Assembly (NCBI RefSeq): GCF_963678425.1
Contig: NZ_OY782855.1
Location: 992,001 to 1,056,000 of the forward strand
Length of the DNA: 64,000 nt
Direction: 5' to 3'
DNA from: an uncultured Bacteroides sp.
GTDB lineage: Bacteria > Bacteroidota > Bacteroidia > Bacteroidales > Bacteroidaceae
Part shown: positions 1-9,516 of the stretch, one piece after another
Position numbering within the stretch: the stretch's first letter is position 1
Layout of the letters: every line of letters begins with the position of its first letter
Position numbers and translations under genes: made by a program
Notes under the pieces: generated by a model
What the model was told of the DNA's origin: nothing
Seen by the model: only the letters and a program-made list of their open reading frames with translations
The model's database searches: none

Positions 1-2
1 TA

Positions 3-1913
3 ACAGACATTATCAAACTGGATGAGAGCTTAAGAAATGCGACAAAAGCAATTAATTATGCGTCAGAAGATATTTTTGCTATGAAGCTTGACGGAACGCT
101 TACTTTTACAAATGAGCAGTTCCGAAGACATTATCTGCTGACAAATGACACGGACTTATCTACCATAAAAGTGGATGATCTCCCTGTTGATCAAAATCTG
201 AAGAAACGGTGGATGGAAATGCACAGCAGATTTATCAACGTAACAGACATTGTGCGATATATTGAGAAAAAACCTTTCCCTCACCTGAAAGGGATTCTGG
301 CTTTTGACTTCTTTTCTTATATTGTCAGAGATTCTGAAGGAAACGATACGATCTGGACATTTGGGCGCGATATATCGGAACAAATCAGACATGAAGAAGA
401 AGTGAAGGAGGTGAACCAGATTATGAACACCGTATTGAAAAATCTCCCGATTGCCATTTCTGTAAAAGATACCGGGAATGATTTAAGGTATATTTACCGG
501 AATCCTGTTTCTTTTTTAAAAATGAAAACAACGGATGTGATAGGAAAAACGGATTTTGATGTTTATCCGGATGATACTGCATTAACATTCAGAAATGAGG
601 ACTTAGCCCTTATAAAGGATAATAAACCGATCATTTATAACAAGGAAACTACTGACGGAAACGGGAATAAGTACATAGTTCATAAGCTGAAAATTCTTGC
701 TGATAATGGAGACAGATCTCCTTTGATTATATCTCTGGAAACAGACATTACAAAAATGAAGGAGCTGGAAAGTGAATTGATTAAGGCAAAAGATAAGGCT
801 GAGAATTCAGACAAGCTGAAATCTGCTTTCCTGGCAAATATGAGCCATGAAATACGTACTCCGCTGAATGCTATTGTGGGTTTCTCGAGGGTGATTGCAG
901 ATACGCAGGACCCAAAAGAAAGGATGGAGTATTATGATATTGTGGAATCAAACAACAACCGGTTACTGCAACTGATTAACGAGATTCTTGATCTTTCAAG
1001 AATTGAATCGGGAATTATGGAGTTCGTAGAACAACCGGTTAGCATGAATGTGATATGCCTGGAGGTTCTGGATGCTCACAAGTTCCGCTGTCCGGAAAAT
1101 GTTGAGCTTATTTACGATGACTCTGATCCCAATATCTGGATTTACAGTGATAAAAACAGGCTGATTCAGGTATTCTCAAACCTCATTGGAAATGCCTTTA
1201 AATTTACCAGGGAAGGAAGTGTAAGGTTTGGCTACAAACTAAAAGGGGAATTTATAGAATGCTACGTAAAAGATACCGGAGTAGGCTTCTCAAAAGAAAA
1301 ATCAAATAAAGTATTTGAACGATTTGCCAAGCTGAATACTACTGCACAAGGTACGGGGCTGGGGCTTTCCATCTGCCAATCAATTATTGAAAAGCTGGGA
1401 GGAACTATCTGTGCCAAATCTGACGAAGGAAAGGGTGCCGAGTTTATATTTACACATCCATATGTGGTTCCTGAAGAAGAAGCGGGGTCCGGCAATAATA
1501 AAGACAAGAATGCGGACCAAAAGCTTTCAGAGAATAAGAGGGTGGAACTTTCAGAGAAGAAAGATATGGTTGTTCTTGTGGCTGAAGACAACGACAGCAA
1601 CTTTAAATTACTGAATGTAATGATTGGGAAAAAGTTCACACTCTTGCGTGCTCATGACGGAATAGAAGCGGTAACTATGTTTGAGGAGCACAAGCCCAAC
1701 ATTATTCTGATGGATATAAAAATGCCAAACATGGACGGACTGGATGCTACACGTGTGATACGGGAAGTTTCACCGGATATACCCATCATTGCTTTAAGCG
1801 CTTATGTATTTGACAATGATATAAAAGCTGCTTTGGGGTGCGGGTGCAATGATTTTATACCCAAACCGGTCTCCCTGGATCTGTTATCTGAAATTTTGAA
1901 AAAATATCTGTAA
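3..1913 (+). CDS. Hybrid sensor histidine kinase/response regulator (5' end outside window)
   Basis: Membrane-independent-looking hybrid kinase that would sense a ligand through PAS domains and phosphorylate its own receiver. The reading frame is open from the left edge, and the first ATG (position 81) sits inside PAS-like sequence, so the gene starts outside the window. Numbering from that ATG: a PAS domain at about 1-105, a second PAS at about 115-230, HisKA with phospho-acceptor H256 in NMSHEIRTPLNAIVGFS, an HATPase with N box NLIGNAFKFT and G boxes DTGVGF and GTGLGLS, then a C-terminal receiver with acceptor D545 in LMDIKMPNMDG. No DNA-binding domain follows the receiver, so output is probably phosphotransfer to a partner. 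The next gene begins 3 bp after the stop and may be cotranscribed. Domain assignment is secure; the signal is unknown. Confidence 0.93.
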   Translation, partial: TDIIKLDESLRNATKAINYASEDIFAMKLDGTLTFTNEQFRRHYLLTNDTDLSTIKVDDLPVDQNLKKRWMEMHSRFINVTDIVRYIEKKPFPHLKGILAFDFFSYIVRDSEGNDTIWTFGRDISEQIRHEEEVKEVNQIMNTVLKNLPIAISVKDTGNDLRYIYRNPVSFLKMKTTDVIGKTDFDVYPDDTALTFRNEDLALIKDNKPIIYNKETTDGNGNKYIVHKLKILADNGDRSPLIISLETDITKMKELESELIKAKDKAENSDKLKSAFLANMSHEIRTPLNAIVGFSRVIADTQDPKERMEYYDIVESNNNRLLQLINEILDLSRIESGIMEFVEQPVSMNVICLEVLDAHKFRCPENVELIYDDSDPNIWIYSDKNRLIQVFSNLIGNAFKFTREGSVRFGYKLKGEFIECYVKDTGVGFSKEKSNKVFERFAKLNTTAQGTGLGLSICQSIIEKLGGTICAKSDEGKGAEFIFTHPYVVPEEEAGSGNNKDKNADQKLSENKRVELSEKKDMVVLVAEDNDSNFKLLNVMIGKKFTLLRAHDGIEAVTMFEEHKPNIILMDIKMPNMDGLDATRVIREVSPDIPIIALSAYVFDNDIKAALGCGCNDFIPKPVSLDLLSEILKKYL

Positions 1914-1916
1914 AGA

Positions 1917-3002
1917 ATGGGTAAGAAAGCCACCTTTTTGTATCTTGATTTTTTATCTGTCCTTTTTACTGCTGCTTTGGCGGTTCTTACGATTGTTGTG
2001 GGAATTGGTTCGCACAACAATCCACATCAGGGAATCTTATTGCCGATCATGGGGTTGGGGATGATTCCATTAATGGTGGCTAATCTGCTTATGATGCTCT
2101 ATTGGACCATCCGATGGAAAATGTGGATATGGATTCCTGTAATTGCCATTGCAGCCAATTATGAATATATTTCTGCCAAGTATCAGTTCTCTTTTAAACA
2201 ACTACCTCCCATTGCCAAAAACAGATTGATCAGAGTAGGCAGCCTTAACGTAGAGAGTTTTCATGGGGATCCTTCTGTCTATTCTGTAGGAGAGGTTACT
2301 GAACTAATGAGGGATTATCAAGTGGATGTGGTTTGCTTGCAGGAATTCTCGGAAAATTCTTTCTTTAGCATTGACAGCATCAACGCTGTGTTTAAAGAGT
2401 ATCCTTATGTAGCTATTTACAAAAATAAGCACGAGGGATTTGACCTGGCTATTTACAGCAAATTTCCGATAGAGAACAAAGCCGGTATTTTGTTTAATTC
2501 TTCAAACAACGATGCCATGTGGGTAGACATAAAAGTGGGGCATACACCCGTACGGGTATTTAACTGCCACCTGCAGACCACCAACTTTAACCAGACAAAA
2601 GATCTGCTGAGAAAAGTAACGGTTGCCGGATTTTACGAATCGAAAAAAGAGGCAATCAGGGAGATTATGCTCAGAATGGGAGCAAATGCACAAAAACGTG
2701 CCGATCAGGCTGATAAGCTCTATCAGATAGTTGATACAACCAAAAGCGCAACCATTGTATGCGGGGACTTTAACGATACTCCTACATCTTATTCTTATTA
2801 TCGGATGAAAGAGAAATTACAGGATGGTTTTCAGAGCGCAGGTTCAGGGTTTGAATCTACGTTCCGCTATCTCCATAGACTCTTACGCATTGACTATATA
2901 TTTCATTCTAAGGAGTTAGCGGGAAGAAGTTATTATTCTCCTTCTTTTGACTTCAGCGATCATAACCCTGTGATTATGGAACTGGGTCTAAAGAAGGAGT
3001 AA
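1917..3002 (+). CDS. Membrane-anchored endonuclease/exonuclease/phosphatase (EEP) family protein
   Basis: Predicted divalent-metal-dependent phosphoesterase of the EEP superfamily. The N-terminal ~90 residues hold three hydrophobic segments that would anchor it in the inner membrane, with the catalytic domain after them. Family motifs are visible: VGSLNVESF (metal-binding Asn), VCLQEFSE (metal-binding Glu), CGDFNDTP (Asp/Asn pair) and the terminal SDHNPV His. Length (361 aa) fits membrane-anchored Bacteroidota members. The gene starts 3 bp after the kinase stop, suggesting one operon. Substrate (phospholipid, nucleic acid or inositol phosphate) cannot be told from sequence. Confidence 0.88.
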   Translation: MGKKATFLYLDFLSVLFTAALAVLTIVVGIGSHNNPHQGILLPIMGLGMIPLMVANLLMMLYWTIRWKMWIWIPVIAIAANYEYISAKYQFSFKQLPPIAKNRLIRVGSLNVESFHGDPSVYSVGEVTELMRDYQVDVVCLQEFSENSFFSIDSINAVFKEYPYVAIYKNKHEGFDLAIYSKFPIENKAGILFNSSNNDAMWVDIKVGHTPVRVFNCHLQTTNFNQTKDLLRKVTVAGFYESKKEAIREIMLRMGANAQKRADQADKLYQIVDTTKSATIVCGDFNDTPTSYSYYRMKEKLQDGFQSAGSGFESTFRYLHRLLRIDYIFHSKELAGRSYYSPSFDFSDHNPVIMELGLKKE

Positions 3003-3008
3003 AAAAAG

Positions 3009-4151
3009 CTATGACATTTTGTTCAGATAGAAATTAAAGGTAGAACCTTCGCCTTCTTTCGAGGAAAACCAAAGTTCTCCTCCGTTTTTCCTTACAAAGT
3101 CCTGACACAACAAAAGTCCCAGTCCGGAACCTTCTTCGTTCTTGGTTCCAAAGGTGCTGAAGTGAGTATCTACATGAAGCAGTTTGCCTTGATCTTCTTC
3201 TTTAATGCCACGTCCGTGGTCTTCTACACTGACAACAATCTGCTCGTCTTTTTCATCAATGGACACAAGAATTTCACCTTCCAGATTACTAAACTTGATG
3301 GCATTACTGATCAGATTACGGACAACCGTTTTAATCATGTCGATATCCGCACGAACCTCGAGCTGCTCAGGAGCCTTTAAATTGATCTTTATCTTCTTGA
3401 GTTCCGCTACCATGGAAAACACCTCTATAATTCCGGCCGCTACCCCTACAATGTCAAAATCCTGAGGAACAACATTTAGCCTGCCAATCTGACTTTTGGT
3501 CCATTTCAACAGGTTATCCAATAAAGAAAATAGTTCCTCTGTTGTCTGGTTTGCCATATCCAGCAACTCATGCATCTCCTCTCCCACCTTTTCACTTGGA
3601 AGATTAATCATCAACATGTTCAATACCATTTTGATGGAGGCCATTGGCGAGCGAAGGTCGTGGGCAATTACAGAATAGAGTTTATCACGTCCTTTAATAG
3701 TACGTTTTAGTTCTTCCGTTTGGTTATAAATAATCCGCTTAGCTGCTATCAATGAAATCTGATGTGTGACACGGATAATCAGTTCTTCCTTATTGAATGG
3801 CTTGGAGATAAAATCATTGGCACCCGTTTGAAATCCTTTCACAATATCTGCGGTTGAGTTCAGAGCTGTCAGAAAGATGATTGGAATCTGTTCATATCCC
3901 GTTTTTGCTTTTAATTTCTGAGCCACTTCAAAGCCACTGATATCAGGCATCATAACGTCCAGTAGAACTAAATCAGGTAATTCGGTTTCAACCATTTTCA
4001 ATGCCTGAGTACCATTCATGGCAGTAACAACATTAAACTTCTCATTAGTGAGCAGTACCTTGAGTAATAATACATTAGACAAGACGTCATCAACTACTAA
4101 TATCTTATATTCCGAGGGGATAATCTCCATCTTCATTTTCTTAATTGGCAT
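3009..4151 (-). CDS. Response regulator-histidine kinase hybrid (receiver at N-terminus)
   Basis: Two-component protein with an N-terminal receiver domain (acceptor D65 in LVLLDVMMPD, switch Lys in FISKPFN), a short helical linker, HisKA with H164 in VIAHDLRSPMAS and a C-terminal HATPase (N box NLISNAIKFS, G box GSGLGLLLC). No membrane segment is present, so it is cytosolic and likely receives phosphate from another kinase. It is convergent with the EEP gene, the two stops being 6 bp apart. The Met at residue 8 (MEIIPSEYK) is an alternative start. Domain call is firm, pathway unknown. Confidence 0.9.
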   Translation of the reverse strand: MPIKKMKMEIIPSEYKILVVDDVLSNVLLLKVLLTNEKFNVVTAMNGTQALKMVETELPDLVLLDVMMPDISGFEVAQKLKAKTGYEQIPIIFLTALNSTADIVKGFQTGANDFISKPFNKEELIIRVTHQISLIAAKRIIYNQTEELKRTIKGRDKLYSVIAHDLRSPMASIKMVLNMLMINLPSEKVGEEMHELLDMANQTTEELFSLLDNLLKWTKSQIGRLNVVPQDFDIVGVAAGIIEVFSMVAELKKIKINLKAPEQLEVRADIDMIKTVVRNLISNAIKFSNLEGEILVSIDEKDEQIVVSVEDHGRGIKEEDQGKLLHVDTHFSTFGTKNEEGSGLGLLLCQDFVRKNGGELWFSSKEGEGSTFNFYLNKMS

Positions 4152-4194
4152 TATTTCGTTTTAATTATAGGTAAAATTATTCAGAACCAGATTT

Positions 4195-5127
4195 TTAAAT
4201 GATTTTTTTAAAATAATCTATTGTGCTCAGTAGTCCTTCTTCCAACTGTACACGAGGCTGCCAGTGCAGTTTCTCTTTTGCCAAAGAGATATCCGGCTGA
4301 CGTTGTCTCGGATCATCAGAAGGCAACGGTTTGTATATAAACCGGGACTTTGAACCTGTAAGTTCAATTATTCTCTCCGCCAGTTGCTTAATAGTAAACT
4401 CATTTGGATTGCCAATGTTCACCGGACCAGTAAATTTATCGTCTGTATTCATCATGCGGACCATTCCTTCTATCAGATCGTCCACATACTGAAAGCTGCG
4501 GGTCTGGCTACCGTCTCCATAAAGAGTTATATCTTCGTTTTTTAAAGCCTGTACAATAAAGTTAGAGATTACCCTTCCATCATTCATACTCATATTAGGA
4601 CCATAGGTATTAAAAATGCGGATAATTTTTATGATAAGTCTCTTCTGCCTGTAATAATCCATAAAAAGCGTTTCCGCACATCGCTTTCCCTCATCATAAC
4701 AAGAACGAATGCCGATGGTATTAACATTACCCCAATAGACTTCTGTCTGAGGATGAACAATAGGATCTCCATAAACTTCACTGGTTGAAGCCTGAAGAAC
4801 TTTGGCACCTACCTGCCGGGCAAGGGTCAGCATATTGATAGCTCCCATTACGGAGGTTTTCACTGTTTTCACTGCATCGTGCTGATAATGGATGGGGGAA
4901 GCCGGGCATGCCAGATTGTATATTTCATCCACTTCTGCGATATATGGGTTAATAACATCGTGACGGACAAGCTCAAAGTGAGGATTGGGCATTAAATGCC
5001 AAACATTGCTTCTGTTTCCCGTAAAAAAGTTGTCCAGACATATAACACTATGCCCCTCATTTATTAATCTCGTACACAAATGAGAGCCTATAAATCCGGC
5101 TCCTCCTGTTACTAGTATTCGCTTCAT
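4195..5127 (-). CDS. UDP-glucuronate decarboxylase (UDP-xylose synthase), NAD-dependent SDR
   Basis: Extended short-chain dehydrogenase that would convert UDP-glucuronate to UDP-xylose for surface glycans. The Rossmann motif GGAGFIGSHL lies at the N-terminus, the catalytic region reads STSEVYGDP, and the YxxxK pair is in SCYDEGKRCAE; RPQRQ-type C-terminal features (DDPRQRQPD) match the UXS family. The open frame reaches 5211, but the ATG at 5127 (MKRILVTGG) gives the standard start immediately before the nucleotide-binding fold and a family-typical 310 aa, so it is preferred. It is followed on its 5' side by a long AT-rich gap. The call over dTDP-glucose dehydratase rests on overall resemblance, so it is strong but not absolute. 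Confidence 0.9.
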   Translation of the reverse strand: MKRILVTGGAGFIGSHLCTRLINEGHSVICLDNFFTGNRSNVWHLMPNPHFELVRHDVINPYIAEVDEIYNLACPASPIHYQHDAVKTVKTSVMGAINMLTLARQVGAKVLQASTSEVYGDPIVHPQTEVYWGNVNTIGIRSCYDEGKRCAETLFMDYYRQKRLIIKIIRIFNTYGPNMSMNDGRVISNFIVQALKNEDITLYGDGSQTRSFQYVDDLIEGMVRMMNTDDKFTGPVNIGNPNEFTIKQLAERIIELTGSKSRFIYKPLPSDDPRQRQPDISLAKEKLHWQPRVQLEEGLLSTIDYFKKII

Positions 5128-5583
5128 TCTAATTAGTTCTTTGTGAATCCGTCGTATTCTATTGGTCTGTAGCATGCCATTTTTAAGCGCACACTTAATA
5201 TAACATAACAAATATATTGCTTTTTTTTGTTTTTCAGCTCAAATTGCTTATAAAGTTTAATGAATTGGTTCTTAAAAAATAATAATAAATAATCATAATA
5301 ACGACCATATTTAAATATATTTTTATAAAAAGATAGTCTTATTTTATAAAATAGGAAGACAAAAAAAATATAGATAGAATGGTAAGATTGTGAAATAACG
5401 TAGTTAAACAGTCATAAAAACCAGATAATTATAAAATAGAATAGCTCCAGTTAATATTCAGTTGTTAAAACATTATTCTATATATTTTGTTTCTTTATTA
5501 TAAACCGAATTATAAACTAAAACATCAATAATAGCCAATAGAGTCCTTTTAAATTTAAGGATATCCATTTACATTTAGATTTT
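5128..5583. other. AT-rich intergenic gap between divergent genes
   Basis: About 455 bp of very AT-rich sequence separate the divergent UDP-glucuronate decarboxylase and AI-2E transporter genes. No plausible gene, RNA or terminator was seen. Promoters for both neighbours should lie here, but I found no clean TAnnTTTG box. Confidence 0.5.
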
Positions 5584-6594
5584 ATGAACGCAAAAGCACA
5601 ATATTGTAAATACTCCTTAATAGCCATTATTCTGATTCTAGGAGTGATTATATTTATCAGATTTACTCCTTTCTTAAACGGAATTCTGGGAGCATTAACC
5701 ATCTACATTCTGTTAAGAAAGCAAATGTTTCATCTCATCGAAAAGAAACACATGAAACGTTGTCTGGCTGCAACTCTTATGTTAGGCGAGGCTGCACTCT
5801 GTTTCTTTATTCCCATTTCACTGATAGTGTGGCTCTTGGTTATAAAGTTGCAGAATATCAATCTTAATCCTCAGGAATACATCCAGGCTATTCAACATCT
5901 TGCAGACCTTATTCAGCAAAAGACTGGCTACTATTTACTCAATAAAGAGAATATATCATTCATAACCTCTTACTTACCTAAGTTTGGACAGCTTTTAGTA
6001 GGAAATATCAGCCACTTTATTATCAATATTGTTGTGATGCTCCTCATGCTCTTCTTTATGTTGATGGATGGAAAGAAGATGGAGATCTTTTTCTACGAGA
6101 TGCTTCCTTTTACCAAATCAGATAAGAAGGATGTGTTGACAAGCATCAAAAAAATAGTAAGATCGAATGCAATAGGTATCCCATTAGTGGCAACAATACA
6201 AGGAGGAGTTGCTATGATCGGGTATTTTATATTCGGAGTACCGAATCCTATTTTCTTTGGCTTTCTGAGTTGCTTTGCATCCATTATTCCCGTGGTAGGG
6301 ATTGGATTGGTGTGGGCCCCGTTAATAGCCTATCTTGTATTGACCGGTGATTTGGGACATGCCGTCGGTCTGGGAGCATATTCCATTATTTTTACTACAA
6401 ACATAGATAATCTAATGCGTTTCATTCTACAAAAAAAGCTGGCAAACATACATCCACTGATCACTATCTTTGGGGTAATCATAGGATTATCACTATTTGG
6501 CTTTATGGGAATAGTTTTCGGTCCGTTGATGCTGTCGATATTCATTCTTTGCATTAACATCTTCAAGAAAGAGTATTTGGATAGAGAAAAGTAA
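5584..6594 (+). CDS. AI-2E family transporter (PerM/YdiK-like)
   Basis: Polytopic inner-membrane protein of the AI-2E exporter family, members of which export small molecules or act as Na+/H+ antiporters. The 336 residues contain about eight hydrophobic segments: a pair at the N-terminus, one near residues 70-90, then a soluble stretch and a cluster from about residue 135 to the end. The signature region GVPNPIFFGFLSCFASIIPVVG and the terminal FGFMGIVFGPLMLS segment are typical of the family. It stands alone between a divergent neighbour and a tRNA gene on the other strand. The substrate cannot be inferred. Confidence 0.88.
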   Translation: MNAKAQYCKYSLIAIILILGVIIFIRFTPFLNGILGALTIYILLRKQMFHLIEKKHMKRCLAATLMLGEAALCFFIPISLIVWLLVIKLQNINLNPQEYIQAIQHLADLIQQKTGYYLLNKENISFITSYLPKFGQLLVGNISHFIINIVVMLLMLFFMLMDGKKMEIFFYEMLPFTKSDKKDVLTSIKKIVRSNAIGIPLVATIQGGVAMIGYFIFGVPNPIFFGFLSCFASIIPVVGIGLVWAPLIAYLVLTGDLGHAVGLGAYSIIFTTNIDNLMRFILQKKLANIHPLITIFGVIIGLSLFGFMGIVFGPLMLSIFILCINIFKKEYLDREK

Positions 6595-6633
6595 AATGAG
6601 GTAAAAATAAAAAACGCTGATTCTTTATTACAT

Positions 6634-6666
6634 AAAAAAGCCTTGCAGAAATGCATCTGCAAGGCT
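6634..6666 (-). terminator. Rho-independent terminator of tRNA-Asp
   Basis: Perfect 11-bp stem (6639-6649 with 6656-6666, arm AGCCTTGCAGA) with a 6-nt loop. On the minus strand it is followed by six T (6634-6639), and it lies 22 bp past the 3' end of the tRNA. There is no T run in the plus direction. Confidence 0.85.
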
Positions 6667-6688
6667 TATATAATACTGGAACAAAAGG

Positions 6689-6762
6689 CGGTGCGTACGA
6701 GACTCGAACTCGTGACCCCATGCGTGACAGGCATGTATTCTAACCAACTGAACTAACGCACC
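6689..6762 (-). tRNA. tRNA-Asp (GTC)
   Basis: Minus-strand cloverleaf of 74 nt. The acceptor stem GGTGCGT pairs with ACGCACC, the discriminator base is G, and the anticodon stem CATGC/GCATG encloses loop CTGTCAC with anticodon GTC. The T arm contains GAGTTCGAGTCTC. The 3' CCA is not encoded (the genome reads CCT). It is followed by its own terminator. Confidence 0.96.
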
Positions 6763-6941
6763 ATTATTTTTTATTGTTGCTTTCTCTCTCGATTGCGGTT
6801 GCAAAGGTATATCTTTTTTTTAATCTTGCAAGCGTTTCCGGAAAATAATATTAAACTTTTTTATACTAATTCTGATTATGAATGAGTTATGCTACACATT
6901 TTTTTTGGAAACCGGAAACAAAGGGGGTGAGAATTATTATG

Positions 6942-6949
6942 TATATTTG
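6942..6949 (+). promoter_or_regulatory. -7 box TATATTTG for the aminotransferase gene
   Basis: Matches the Bacteroides TAnnTTTG consensus and lies about 40 bp before the aminotransferase ATG. No clear -33 TTTG at the usual 19-21 bp spacing. Confidence 0.5.
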
Positions 6950-6989
6950 CACATCGATTAAAACTACAGAAAAAAAACATAAATAGCAG

Positions 6990-8312
6990 ATGAAAAAGAC
7001 TCCTATCGATTGCAAATTCGTTGATGAAGCAATTAATGAGATGCATATCGCCGATTTATCAAAGGCAACAATTCGTGAAGTTAAAGCAATTGCCGCTAAA
7101 GCTGAAGAGCTTTCGGGCGTGGAATATATCAAGATGGAAATGGGCGTTCCCGGTCTTTCTCCTTCAGCTGTGGGAGTAAAAGCTGAGATTGAAGCTTTAC
7201 AGAATGGCATAGCCAGCCTGTATCCTGATATAAACGGACTACCTGAGTTAAAGAATGAAGCCGCTAAGTTTGTGAAGGCTTTTATTAATGTAGATATCAA
7301 TCCGGAAGGATGCGTGCCGGTTACCGGTTCCATGCAAGGTACTTACGCCTCTTTTATGGTGTGCAGCCAGTGCGACGAAAAGAAAGACACGATTCTTTTT
7401 ATTGATCCGGGATTTCCGGTTCAAAAACAACAACTGAAAGTAATGGGTGAGAAACACGAGACTTTTGATGTTTACCATTACCGGGGTGAGAAGTTGCGTG
7501 GTAAACTGGAAAGTTACCTCAGCCAGGGAAATATTTCGGCCATTATCTATTCTAACCCCAACAACCCAAGCTGGGTATGTCTGAAAGAGGAAGAACTAAA
7601 GATAATTGGTGAACTGGCAACCATGTACGACGTAATTGTACTGGAAGATCTTGCTTACTTTGCCATGGATTTCCGTACTGATTTGAGTATTCCATACCAG
7701 GCTCCATACCAGCCAACGGTGGCACATTATACAGACAACTATATTTTACTGATCTCAGGATCAAAAGCTTTCAGTTATGCAGGTCAGCGAATTGGTGTAA
7801 GTTGTATCTCAAACTCATTATATAACAGGGTTTATCCAGGATTCGTAAAACGATTCGGGGAAGTAACATTTGGAAGCGCATTCATACACCGGGTACTTTA
7901 TGCACTCTCTTCGGGAGTAAGCCACTCGGCACAATATGCCATGGCTGCCATGCTGAAAGCAGCTAATGAAGGAAAATACAATTTCGTGAAAGAGGTCAGT
8001 GTATACGGTGAACGTGCCCGCAAGTTAAAAGACATCTTCCTGCGCCACGGTTTCTATATTGTATATGATAAAGACCTGGACGAGCCTGTTGCAAACGGTT
8101 TCTACTTCACTATCGGTTATCCCGGAATGACAGGTGGAGAGCTGATGAGAGAATTAATGTATTATGGTGTAAGTGCCATTTCACTGGATACCACCGGAAG
8201 TAACCAGGAAGGGCTCAGAGCTTGCACTTCTTTTATAAAAGATCATCAATATGCTCAGTTAGAGGAAAGGATGTTATTATTTGAAAAAAATAATCCGGTA
8301 ACTAAAAAATAA
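6990..8312 (+). CDS. PLP-dependent aminotransferase, class I/II
   Basis: Fold-type I aminotransferase of 440 aa. Visible elements: the NPNNPS substrate/cofactor loop, the Asp-Tyr region VLEDLAYFAMD, the PLP Schiff-base lysine K259 in ISGSKAFSYAGQRIG, and the terminal Arg region EGLRACTSF that would bind the substrate carboxylate. It stands alone, with a TATATTTG box just upstream and the unrelated yqgE-like gene 85 bp downstream. Exact substrate is not deducible; the extended sequence is somewhat unlike AspC or HisC, so no gene symbol is given. Confidence 0.9.
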   Translation: MKKTPIDCKFVDEAINEMHIADLSKATIREVKAIAAKAEELSGVEYIKMEMGVPGLSPSAVGVKAEIEALQNGIASLYPDINGLPELKNEAAKFVKAFINVDINPEGCVPVTGSMQGTYASFMVCSQCDEKKDTILFIDPGFPVQKQQLKVMGEKHETFDVYHYRGEKLRGKLESYLSQGNISAIIYSNPNNPSWVCLKEEELKIIGELATMYDVIVLEDLAYFAMDFRTDLSIPYQAPYQPTVAHYTDNYILLISGSKAFSYAGQRIGVSCISNSLYNRVYPGFVKRFGEVTFGSAFIHRVLYALSSGVSHSAQYAMAAMLKAANEGKYNFVKEVSVYGERARKLKDIFLRHGFYIVYDKDLDEPVANGFYFTIGYPGMTGGELMRELMYYGVSAISLDTTGSNQEGLRACTSFIKDHQYAQLEERMLLFEKNNPVTKK

Positions 8313-8397
8313 CAGGAAAAAGATTTGAGATGATTATTTTGTTATTATATTAGGGGAATGAAAATCCACAAACTCTTAATATAATAACAATTTCATT

Positions 8398-8991
8398 ATG
8401 ATGGGAAAGAACCAGGATTATTTCAAAATTGAATCAAACAACGTGATGCCTTCCCGGGGAAAAATACTTATCTCGGAGCCATTCTTGCGCGATTCGGATT
8501 TTGGTCGTTCAGTTGTTCTTCTTATTGATCACACAAAAGAAGGATCCATGGGGCTTATTATGAACAAGCGGCTACCAATGAAACTGAATGATGTTGTAAA
8601 AGAACTTAAATACTGGGAAGATATTCCTCTTTATAAAGGAGGACCGATGGGAACGGACACGCTATTTTATTTGCACACATTGAAGGACGTAGAAGGTGCT
8701 CTTGCCATTGGAGGCGGATTGTATCTCAATGGCAATTTTGATGAAATAAAGCGCTATATACTTCAAGGCAATCAGGTGGAAGGAAACATCCGCTTCTTCC
8801 TTGGTTATTCAGGATGGCAAGACGGTCAGCTGAATCACGAGATTGCGGCAAACACATGGATGATAGGAAAAGGTGAAGCATCGAGCCTGATGATTGATGA
8901 AATAAAGCACATGTGGAAAAAAGCTTTGGGCAGCCTTGGCGGGAAATATGAAACATGGTCACGTTTCCCTGTTATACCTTCCTTAAACTAG
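8398..8991 (+). CDS. YqgE/AlgH family protein (UPF0301)
   Basis: Small cytosolic protein of the YqgE/AlgH family, function poorly defined. The hallmark N-terminus GKILISEPFLRDSDFGRSV, the LIMNKRL strand and the GGP(M/V) turn (YKGGPMGTDT), plus FFLGYSGWQ GQL later on, are all present. Length 197 aa is typical. Its stop overlaps the stop of the convergent acetyltransferase by 9 bp. The first ATG of an ATGATG pair is used. Confidence 0.93.
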   Translation: MMGKNQDYFKIESNNVMPSRGKILISEPFLRDSDFGRSVVLLIDHTKEGSMGLIMNKRLPMKLNDVVKELKYWEDIPLYKGGPMGTDTLFYLHTLKDVEGALAIGGGLYLNGNFDEIKRYILQGNQVEGNIRFFLGYSGWQDGQLNHEIAANTWMIGKGEASSLMIDEIKHMWKKALGSLGGKYETWSRFPVIPSLN

Positions 8992-9516
8992 ATTGATTAG
9001 CTGCATAAAAAAAGCATCTTCGTACCCGTCTTTTACACGAAGCCAATCTTTCAGAACCCCTACTTGAGTAAAGCCACAAGAAATAAAGAGTTTACGGCTT
9101 GCTTCGTTTCTTACAGACACATACGCATAAAGTTGTCTTAGATGTAAAAATTCAAAAGAATAACTAATCAGTAGTTCTAATGCCTGGTGGGCAAAGCCTT
9201 GCTGACGAAAATCTTTTTTCACTGCAATGCCAACCCCTGCCCTACTATGCATTGGAACAAAATCTGTAAGATCAATGGTTCCAATTACCTGATTATTCTC
9301 CCTGCTGATCATCATCAGCCGCAATTGCTTATCAGCAAAAATATCACACTGAGAAGCTTCGATGTATTGCCTGAGCACATAGCGGGAATAGGGTACGGTA
9401 AAACAACTTACATCCCAGGAGGAGGGATCATTTTCCATGTTATACATTAAATCAAGATCTTCAGGCTCCGGCGCACGAAGATAGATTTTATCATTGCTTA
9501 GATAATTTCGTTTCAT
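8983..9516 (-). CDS. GNAT family N-acetyltransferase (RimJ/RimL-like)
   Basis: Acetyl-CoA-dependent N-acetyltransferase of 177 aa. N-terminal KIYLRAPEPEDLDLMY is the usual start of the RimL-type branch, and the acetyl-CoA pyrophosphate loop is in KKDFRQQGFAHQAL; the last strand reads NEASRKLFISCGFTQVG. Overlaps the next gene downstream by 4 bp at its start (ATG shared with the glycosyltransferase stop), so the two are an operon with the HAD, membrane and recR genes upstream. Acceptor unknown. Confidence 0.9.
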   Translation of the reverse strand: MKRNYLSNDKIYLRAPEPEDLDLMYNMENDPSSWDVSCFTVPYSRYVLRQYIEASQCDIFADKQLRLMMISRENNQVIGTIDLTDFVPMHSRAGVGIAVKKDFRQQGFAHQALELLISYSFEFLHLRQLYAYVSVRNEASRKLFISCGFTQVGVLKDWLRVKDGYEDAFFMQLINLV